From an uncultured Paracoccaceae bacterium (GTDB lineage: Bacteria > Pseudomonadota > Alphaproteobacteria > Rhodobacterales > Rhodobacteraceae): 5,217 nt of DNA. A program made the position numbers and the translations under genes. Positions 1-5,217 of the stretch are shown here, one piece after another (positions within the stretch are counted from its first letter, which is position 1; each line of letters starts with the position of its first letter). Below the pieces are notes generated by a model that worked only from the letters and a program-made list of their open reading frames with translations, was not told where the DNA came from and did not search any database. The stretch covers positions 1 to 5,217 of the forward strand of contig CALHST010000423.1 in the NCBI GenBank assembly GCA_938038825.1, given 5' to 3'.

Positions 1-1920
1 ACACTCGATGTTTTGACAAACAACTTTGTCAATGAGTTTGAACTGCTTGGTGCAGTCGGCAGCCAACCCGGCCAGCAGGTGACTAGCTATGATCTGGAAA
101 TCCGCGATGCCATGAATAACGTGGTCTTCACTGGTTCTGCATCGACCGGCTCAACCCTGCCGAATGGAACGCCCTTGTCGCTTTCCGGGTTTTCCTTGGG
201 CGAAGGCACCTACACAGTAACAATGACCGATACCAGTGGCGCTTTGACCGATCGCGAATTCAGCGAGGTCCGCTTCAAAGGCACAAGCAACGTTGATGCA
301 GACAGTGCGATCAACAGTCTTGATACGGACTCTGATGGTGACGGCCTCAGCGATATGTTGGAGGCACAGAGCGCGCTGTCAACACCCATCACCCCATCCG
401 GGGTCGACAGTGACGGCAACGGTTTGGATGACGCGTTCGAGTCCACACCAGGTGCAGGTGAGGGTCTGACGCCGATCGATTCAAACGAGGACGGAACACC
501 GGATTATCTGGATCCTGTTATCCCGGTACCGACGATCGATGCCACAGACGGCACACTGATTACAGGCGAAGGTGTGCCCGGTTATACGGTCAATATCGAC
601 CTGGACGGAGATGGCATGGCGGATGAAACCGCTGTCGTTGATGCCAACGGTCGCTGGAGCTTGACGCCAACGACACCGCTTTCGGAAGGGGACGCGATCT
701 CAGCCACCCAGTCCGATCCAGATGGCATCGTGGAAAGCGATCCATCCAATCCAACCGTGGTCAATGACCTAGATGGCGATGGATTGGCGAATAATGTTGA
801 CACGGACGACGATGGTGACGGGATCAGCGATTCGGCTGAACAAGCGCCCCAAGAATTTGTGCGCTCGGAGTATGACACTGGTGTCGGTATCGGCAGTTCC
901 ACCTTTGATGGCGAACTCACTCGGACAGACGGGGGTGTGTCTTTTGATTTGAGCGTGACTTTGACAGGTGATGACGGATCTGGTGTCGTTAAAACTGGTG
1001 GCCAAGAGCTTCGGTTGCCCACGGATGACGATGGTGTTGTCGTGACCGTCGAAACGACACCGCAAGGCACAACAGAAATTGGGGATGTCAATTTTTTCCA
1101 AAACAACTTGCGTGCTGCTCCCGGCACCTATGTGTTCTCGGTTGATATTGATCCTGCCACATTCACCACCTTTCAGCCTGATCAGGTCACGCTGGGAGCG
1201 GATAACCGCACGATCACGGTCACTTCTGGCGCCGTCGGTCTTGGTAACATCATCCTCTCATTTGCTGACCCGGCAGACGGGGCGAGCTATACCATCACGG
1301 CTACGTCGGAAAGTCCGACAAGTATCTTCGATTTGCTCATCATAAACCGACTGGATGATGTGAGCGGTTCCGACACGGATAATGACGGCACGCCAGACCG
1401 GTTGGATCTGGACTCTGACAATGACGGCATCATTGATGCGGTTGAGGGGGCAGGCGACTCGGATATGGACACCGTTGCCGATTTCCGCGACGTCGACAGC
1501 GATGCTGATGCGACTCCGGACAGAGTGGAAGCCGCCATCGACCAAGCCGACATCACTGGGTTGCAAGTCGATGATGAGTTCAATGGGACGGCTGCCGATG
1601 GCGACACGCTGGTGTTGGCCGATGGTGGGCCCATAACATTGGATCTGACGCTTATCCCGAATGACAACATTAGCGGGGTCGAGCGTATCGACATCACGGG
1701 CGACAGTAACAATACGCTGACGCTGGACGCGCTCGATCTGCGCAGCCTTTCGGATACCTCGGACGAGCTGTTGGTTCTGGCAGATGCTGGCGATACGGTG
1801 AATGCCACAGGCTTCGTGGATACCGGCCTCAGCCGCTCTGTCGAAGGTCAGACCTATACCGTCTATGACTCCGGCATCGCCACGCTTCTGGTCGACGAAG
1901 ACGCCACTGTCGTCGTCTGA
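1..1920 (+). CDS. C-terminal part of a large type I secreted, calcium-binding adhesin-like protein (5' partial)
   Basis: The frame is open from base 1 to the TGA at 1918-1920, so the true start lies before the window; the TTG at 13 (residue 1 in this numbering) is probably internal. The order of parts is: a beta-rich segment (about 5-90); an Asp-rich calcium-binding repeat cluster (104-167); a bacterial Ig-like domain (about 172-250, with GEGVPGYTVNIDLDGDG and NGRWSLTPTTPLSEGD); a second cluster (252-275); an unassigned beta-rich domain (about 283-445); a third cluster (454-508); and a C-terminal module (about 516-635) with NISGVERIDITGDSNNTLTL, YTVYDSGIATLLVDED and a hydrophobic end ATVVV. 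That last module resembles the ends of LapA/Bap-like type I secreted adhesins. The sequence is acidic, has no Cys and only two Lys, which suits an extracellular protein. No GGxGxDxLx RTX nonapeptides are visible here. I infer a cell-surface or biofilm protein; the ligand is unknown. The convergent exporter genes support type I secretion. Confidence 0.85.
   Translation, partial: TLDVLTNNFVNEFELLGAVGSQPGQQVTSYDLEIRDAMNNVVFTGSASTGSTLPNGTPLSLSGFSLGEGTYTVTMTDTSGALTDREFSEVRFKGTSNVDADSAINSLDTDSDGDGLSDMLEAQSALSTPITPSGVDSDGNGLDDAFESTPGAGEGLTPIDSNEDGTPDYLDPVIPVPTIDATDGTLITGEGVPGYTVNIDLDGDGMADETAVVDANGRWSLTPTTPLSEGDAISATQSDPDGIVESDPSNPTVVNDLDGDGLANNVDTDDDGDGISDSAEQAPQEFVRSEYDTGVGIGSSTFDGELTRTDGGVSFDLSVTLTGDDGSGVVKTGGQELRLPTDDDGVVVTVETTPQGTTEIGDVNFFQNNLRAAPGTYVFSVDIDPATFTTFQPDQVTLGADNRTITVTSGAVGLGNIILSFADPADGASYTITATSESPTSIFDLLIINRLDDVSGSDTDNDGTPDRLDLDSDNDGIIDAVEGAGDSDMDTVADFRDVDSDADATPDRVEAAIDQADITGLQVDDEFNGTAADGDTLVLADGGPITLDLTLIPNDNISGVERIDITGDSNNTLTLDALDLRSLSDTSDELLVLADAGDTVNATGFVDTGLSRSVEGQTYTVYDSGIATLLVDEDATVVV
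322..513 (+). repeat. Calcium-binding (thrombospondin type 3-like) repeat cluster 1
   Basis: Three Asp-rich units of the DxDxDGxxD type are encoded here: DTDSDGDGLSDMLE, VDSDGNGLDDAFE and IDSNEDGTPDYLD (adhesin residues 104-167). Asp and Asn at alternate positions followed by Gly is the pattern of EF-hand-like calcium loops. Such units usually act as rigid, calcium-stabilised linkers between extracellular domains. The family assignment is by motif only. Confidence 0.75.
766..837 (+). repeat. Calcium-binding (thrombospondin type 3-like) repeat cluster 2
   Basis: Two adjacent units, NDLDGDGLANNVD and TDDDGDGISDSAE (residues 251-276), lie between the Ig-like domain and the unassigned beta-rich domain. 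The second unit is close to TDSDGDGLSD of cluster 1 in protein and in DNA (bases 325-354 versus 802-831), which suggests duplication within the gene. Confidence 0.75.
1372..1536 (+). repeat. Calcium-binding (thrombospondin type 3-like) repeat cluster 3, partly degenerate
   Basis: Four units are visible (residues 454-508): DTDNDGTPDRLD and LDSDNDGIIDAVE are canonical, while DSDMDTVADFRD and VDSDADATPDRVE lack the glycine normally found after the third acidic position. The cluster links the unassigned domain to the C-terminal secretion module. The last two loops may bind calcium weakly or not at all. Confidence 0.7.
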
Positions 1921-1942
1921 TCGCCCGGACATAAAACCTTGG

Positions 1943-1973
1943 AAAACCCGGCCTTTGTGCCGGGTTTTCTTTT
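1943..1973 (+). terminator. Rho-independent terminator of the adhesin gene
   Basis: A perfect 10-bp inverted repeat, AAAACCCGGC (1943-1952) and GCCGGGTTTT (1959-1968), encloses the 6-base loop CTTTGT and is followed by CTTTT. It begins 22 bases after the adhesin stop codon. The A-run on the 5' arm gives a T-run inside the stem on the opposite strand, so it may also stop transcripts arriving from the convergent exporter genes, though less clearly because CC follows on that strand. Confidence 0.9.
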
Positions 1974-2457
1974 GCGCTGACTTCGGCTTGAAGGCAGGCA
2001 GAACAGGTGCATCGGGATCGTTCAAGCCCAGTTCGAAGCCACCAGAAAGACCGCTTACAATCATTCGCTGATGCGATTGAACAGATTGAGGAAAAAGTGG
2101 CCCTTATTCGCGCCACCAATTGGCAGGAATGACGCGCGCCGCCGACTTCCCGTTAACGTTCAGCTATAAGGTGCCCGCGCCGAATTTATCGAACGGTCGC
2201 ACACATTTGCACAGTTTTTCGATATAACCGACATTGCCAATGACCCATGGCGCGCAATCGTGCGTCTTATCGGAAGTTGCGAAGGCTGTATCAAACGCGA
2301 TGGCGCACCAACGCCCGATCACGGTCACAGTGCTGCGTCGTCAACCACTGCCCAGAACTGGCGCGTTGCATACACGTGCGACAGCACCCCTGTTCCTGAA
2401 CGGCTTCGATCCGTTAGCCTTTTGCGGCCTGCATTACGATGACTTATGTCGGGGCGC
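1974..2457. other. Spacer between convergent genes, no convincing gene
   Basis: This 484-base stretch separates the ends of the adhesin and exporter genes. Two short + strand frames look partly protein-like. Bases 2007-2132 start with GTG and end in the peptide ALIRATNWQE. Bases 2170-2442 are open after a TAA at 2167-2169, include DPWRAIVRLIGSCEGCIKR, and have their only usual start at GTG 2260. Neither has a clear ribosome binding site or a family I recognise, and third-position GC in the second is not strongly biased. They could be remnants of a decayed gene or chance frames. A weak 5-bp hairpin (AACGG 2399-2403 with CCGTT 2411-2415) has no T-run on either strand. No tRNA, CRISPR or intact insertion sequence end was seen. 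Confidence 0.5.
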
Positions 2458-3615
2458 TCATGGCTCCCGCAAAGCCTCAGAGCTTTTTAACAGCGGCTTC
2501 ATCAAATACTGCAAAACCGTCTTCTCGCCCACATGCAACTCTGCGTCCGCCAACATGCCCGGCCGGATGTCTGCCACGTTCTGCCGGGCACTGAAGGCGG
2601 CTGTGTCAACCGAGATTAGGACCTTGTAGTATGGCTGCGCGTCCTGCGCTTGATCATCTTCAAACGTATCCGCACTAATTTGCACGACTTTACCGGGCAA
2701 GCTGCCATAGATCGTATAGTCATAGGCCGATAGCTTAACCGTCGAGGGCATTTCCGGCGCAACAAAAGCAATATCCTTCGGCGCAATCCGGGCCTCGACC
2801 AGCAATTCGTCATTAAGGGGAGTGATCTCAAAGATCGGGGCACCCGGCTGGACCACGCCGCCGACAGTGCTGACATGCAACGTGTTCACGACCCCGCGTA
2901 CGGGTGAGGCGATGGTAGAGCGCGCCAGTTGGTCGCGGCTTTGTTCCACTTGCGCCGTAAGACGCGCAAGCTCTGCCAACAAAAGCGAAATATCCTCAGA
3001 TCGTTCCAGTTGATAATCCGCTTCCAGCGTGTCGCGGGAAGCACGAAGTTCACTGGCCAATTGTCTGGCATTCAGCAGTTCGATTGCAGGCATCGCGTTC
3101 TGAGAGACCATCCCGCCAATCATGGTGACTTGGTCTTCTTGCAGGCTCAGATGTTCGCGCGCGGCAGCAATCGAGGATTGGTATTTTTGCTGACGCGCGA
3201 TGAAAAGCTGTTCTTCCGAAGCGGCAAGTTCGGGGTCTCTGTCCCATATCTCAGCAGGCAGTTTAAAGGTCTCGGACTGTGCAAGTTCGGCACGCAGCCG
3301 CATAAGTTGCGCACGGATTGCCATGATTTGCCCTTCGAAATCGCGAACCTCCGCCAGGTACCGCGTGCTGTTCAACGAAGCGATGGTCTGGCCTGGCTCG
3401 ACAACGTCCCCTTCGCGCACGGCGATTTCGTCAAGGATGCCGCCTTCAAGGCTTTGAACAATTTGCGCGTTGCTTGACGGAACCAAAGTGCCTGGCCCGC
3501 GCACGATCTCGTCCAATGGTGCATTATGGGCCCACCCAAAAAACACCAATACGAGCGCAGTCAGAAGCCAGATGATCCGGGCACCGCCACGGCGGCTTTC
3601 GTTTGCTGCTTTCAT
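2458..3615 (-). CDS. HlyD-family type I secretion membrane fusion (periplasmic adaptor) protein, LapC-like
   Basis: A complete 385-residue protein. It links the inner-membrane ABC exporter to a TolC-like outer-membrane channel. A short cytoplasmic N-terminus (1-12, rich in Arg and Lys) precedes one membrane helix (about 13-28, IIWLLTALVLVFFGWA). Next comes the family signature PLDEIVRGPGTLVPSS and the first lipoyl half, with QSLEGGILDEIAVREGDVV (about 48-83). Helical coiled-coil stretches follow (about 88-118 and 130-232), then the second lipoyl half with ASPVRGVV and GGVVQPGAPIFEITP (about 236-265), a beta-barrel region (266-362) and the conserved C-terminal end GEKTVLQYLMKPLLKSSEAL. ATG at 3615-3613 is chosen because AAGG at 3627-3624 lies 8 bases upstream and the codon overlaps the ATPase stop as ATGA. 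The protein is on the short side for the family, through a modest coiled coil, but no domain is missing. LapC is the nearest named type I recall; HlyD or PrtE relatives are alternatives. Confidence 0.93.
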   Translation of the reverse strand: MKAANESRRGGARIIWLLTALVLVFFGWAHNAPLDEIVRGPGTLVPSSNAQIVQSLEGGILDEIAVREGDVVEPGQTIASLNSTRYLAEVRDFEGQIMAIRAQLMRLRAELAQSETFKLPAEIWDRDPELAASEEQLFIARQQKYQSSIAAAREHLSLQEDQVTMIGGMVSQNAMPAIELLNARQLASELRASRDTLEADYQLERSEDISLLLAELARLTAQVEQSRDQLARSTIASPVRGVVNTLHVSTVGGVVQPGAPIFEITPLNDELLVEARIAPKDIAFVAPEMPSTVKLSAYDYTIYGSLPGKVVQISADTFEDDQAQDAQPYYKVLISVDTAAFSARQNVADIRPGMLADAELHVGEKTVLQYLMKPLLKSSEALREP

Positions 3616-5217
3616 GACGTGCGCCTTTTTAGCTTTGATAGGATTTCATCACGCGGACCATAAAGCGCGAGTTTACCGCCCTGCATCACGGCGACGCGGT
3701 CGGCAAGCGCGATGATCTCGGTACGGTGCGTGGTCAGGATACAGGTCCGCCCATTAAGCCAAAAGCGCAACCGTTCGATGGTTTCCGCCTCAAGCGTTTG
3801 GTCCATTGAGGCAGTTGGTTCATCAAGCAGAACAACCTGCGGGTCAGCCAAATGCACCCGCGCCAAACCAAGTGATTGTCGTTGACCAACGGAAAGCCCT
3901 GCACCGCCATCAAGAATTTGCATATCAAGACCTTGGGGATGGCGTTCCACCATGGGGAGCAAACCAGAAAACCCAAGCGCATCAATGATTTCGGAATCAC
4001 TTGCGCCATTGGGGCGTAGCACCAAATTGTCCCGTAAAGACCCGGAAAATAGCGCCACGTCCTGTGTTAATACGCCCAAAGTACGCCGCAGGTTGGCGGG
4101 GTCGATCTGGCGGATGTCCAGCCCGTCAATGCGAATGTCGCCGCGCTCAAATTCGTACAGCCCCGACAACAGTTTAAGCAACGTGGACTTGCCGGACCCA
4201 TTGCGACCCAGCACCGCCACAACCTCGCCGGGCTTTACGCCCCAGCTTGGGATATCCAGCGCCAGATCTTGTTGTTCGGGATAGCGGAACTGCAGGCCAG
4301 ACACGGTAATCTCGCCTTCGAAGGTTGAGCGTTGTGCATATTGGCGGCCATGTTCCCGTTCTTGTTGCGACGTCGCAATTTGGGACAATCCTTCAAGCGC
4401 AACGCGAACCTGCTGCCAGCGCGAGATTGCACCGGATAATTGGGTGATGGGTGCAATGGTACGTGTTGTTAGAAGGCTAACCGCGATAATCCCCCCAACG
4501 GTAAACTCACCGGATAGGACCATATAGACGCCGGCGATTACGGCCGAGATATAAGCGCCCTGCTGGACCGCTTGCGACGCAAAAGACAACATCGCCGACG
4601 ACGCCCGTTGCTGCTGCGTCTTGGAAGACTGGACAAGAGAAATTTCTTCCCACGCGGCCTGAAAGCGGTTTTCGGCCCGGTTCAGTTTGATCGTCTCGGA
4701 CCCATAGGTCATCTCGTTCAGCAATCGGCTTTGGGCAGAGTTGATGCCTTGCATATCCTCTGACAGCTTGCTGAGCGTGCGACGCGTAAATAGGCTGAGC
4801 AGGATGATAATCGCCATGGCCGCGACAATCAGCCAGACGACCGGGCCCGCGATTGCATAAATCACGGCCAGGAAGATCACCACAAACGGGATATCCGAGA
4901 TAGAGCCCATGGCGGTTGCAGTGAAGAACTCTCGAACAGAGGCGAATTCGCGCATCATTGAGGCGAGTGCTGACGGGCCTGCGCCTTGTTCCGACATCCG
5001 CATACCTTGCAACCGCGTTACAAGATCAGCGCTGACCGAGATTTCGACTTGTCGACCCATGTCATCAATCAGCCGTCCGCGTGCAACGCGCAGCAGTGAC
5101 TCGAAAATGATAGCAATCAACGCACCCACGGCCAAAACCCACAGTGTTTGTGTAGAGGCATTGGGGATCACTCGATCATAAACCTGTAGCGCAAACAGGG
5201 ATACGGCCACGGCAAGT
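3612..5217 (-). CDS. Type I secretion ABC permease/ATPase, LapB/LssB-like (N-terminus beyond window)
   Basis: The frame is open to the window edge (first full codon 5216-5214) and ends at TGA 3614-3612. Residues are numbered from the internal GTG at 5210. This is the inner-membrane export engine. The visible part starts inside or just before the first membrane helix with ALQVYDRVIPNASTQTLWVL, a hallmark of LapB/LssB exporters. Further helices lie near 22-40, 105-142 and 215-258. The ATPase domain has A-loop Tyr310, Walker A GRNGSGKS (335-342), Q-loop Gln383, signature LSVGQ (439-443, where LSGGQ is usual), Walker B VVLLDE (459-464) with Glu464, D-loop SMD and H-loop His495, so it looks catalytically intact. 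Related exporters carry an N-terminal C39-like peptidase domain, active or degenerate; that region is outside the window, so whether this one cleaves leaders cannot be judged. It is co-transcribed with and overlaps the HlyD-family gene; the convergent adhesin is its likely cargo. PrtD-like exporters are a less likely alternative. Confidence 0.93.
   Translation of the reverse strand, partial: LAVAVSLFALQVYDRVIPNASTQTLWVLAVGALIAIIFESLLRVARGRLIDDMGRQVEISVSADLVTRLQGMRMSEQGAGPSALASMMREFASVREFFTATAMGSISDIPFVVIFLAVIYAIAGPVVWLIVAAMAIIILLSLFTRRTLSKLSEDMQGINSAQSRLLNEMTYGSETIKLNRAENRFQAAWEEISLVQSSKTQQQRASSAMLSFASQAVQQGAYISAVIAGVYMVLSGEFTVGGIIAVSLLTTRTIAPITQLSGAISRWQQVRVALEGLSQIATSQQEREHGRQYAQRSTFEGEITVSGLQFRYPEQQDLALDIPSWGVKPGEVVAVLGRNGSGKSTLLKLLSGLYEFERGDIRIDGLDIRQIDPANLRRTLGVLTQDVALFSGSLRDNLVLRPNGASDSEIIDALGFSGLLPMVERHPQGLDMQILDGGAGLSVGQRQSLGLARVHLADPQVVLLDEPTASMDQTLEAETIERLRFWLNGRTCILTTHRTEIIALADRVAVMQGGKLALYGPRDEILSKLKRRTS
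3624..3627 (-). promoter_or_regulatory. Ribosome binding site of the HlyD-family gene
   Basis: On the - strand AAAAAGGCGCACGTC precedes the ATG, placing AAGG 8 bases before the start codon. It lies inside the 3' end of the ATPase gene, as expected for translationally coupled genes, and supports the ATG at 3615. Confidence 0.55.

Noticed and set aside
13..15. TTG as the start of the adhesin gene.
   Set aside because: The frame is open to the window edge, no ribosome binding site can be assessed, and the protein would begin in mid-domain, so the gene is treated as 5' partial.
958..967. TTTGACAGGT, resembling a -35 promoter box.
   Set aside because: It lies inside the adhesin coding region, with no matching -10 element at proper spacing and no gene start downstream.
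582..1127. A 181-codon open frame on the - strand.
   Set aside because: It is rich in Ser, Pro and Val exactly opposite the calcium-binding repeats and Ig-like domain; a shadow of the adhesin frame.
1258..2064. A 268-codon open frame on the - strand opposite the adhesin end.
   Set aside because: It runs antisense to a well-supported coding region and reads through the adhesin terminator. The Asp/Val/Gly-rich codons of the adhesin naturally leave the opposite strand open. No recognisable domain was seen.
2399..2415. AACGG/CCGTT hairpin as a terminator for the exporter operon.
   Set aside because: The stem has only 5 bp and no T-run follows on either strand.
2234..2629. A 131-codon + strand frame starting in the spacer.
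   Set aside because: Its second half is antisense to the HlyD-family gene, and it has no clear ribosome binding site or domain.

Overview
The window reads as part of a type I secretion locus from a Gram-negative bacterium, most likely an alphaproteobacterium of the Rhodobacterales type. That guess rests on the moderately high GC content, the coding style, and a large acidic surface protein next to a LapB/LapC-like exporter. It is an inference from family resemblance, not a species identification.

Left part (1-1920, + strand): the 3' end of a large gene whose start lies before the window. The visible ~639 residues are acidic, have no cysteine and only two lysines, and are built from modules: a beta-rich segment, three separated clusters of Asp-rich calcium-binding repeats of the thrombospondin type 3 kind, one bacterial Ig-like domain, an unassigned beta-rich domain, and a C-terminal module of the sort found at the end of type I secreted adhesins. 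A strong intrinsic terminator (1943-1973) follows the stop codon.

Middle (1974-2457): 484 bases with no convincing gene. Short open frames there may be remnants of a decayed gene, but I recognise none of them.

Right part (2458-5217, - strand): two genes transcribed toward the adhesin. The upstream one is a type I secretion ABC permease/ATPase of the LapB/LssB kind, cut by the window's right edge and so lacking its N-terminus. Its stop overlaps by 4 bases (ATGA) the start of an HlyD/LapC-family membrane fusion protein. Together they would form the inner-membrane and periplasmic parts of a type I channel, needing a TolC-like outer-membrane protein that is not in the window. The simplest reading is that this exporter secretes the adhesin encoded convergently beside it. 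No new system is evident. The points most worth checking are the unassigned adhesin domain, the RTX-free calcium-binding design, and the gene-poor spacer.
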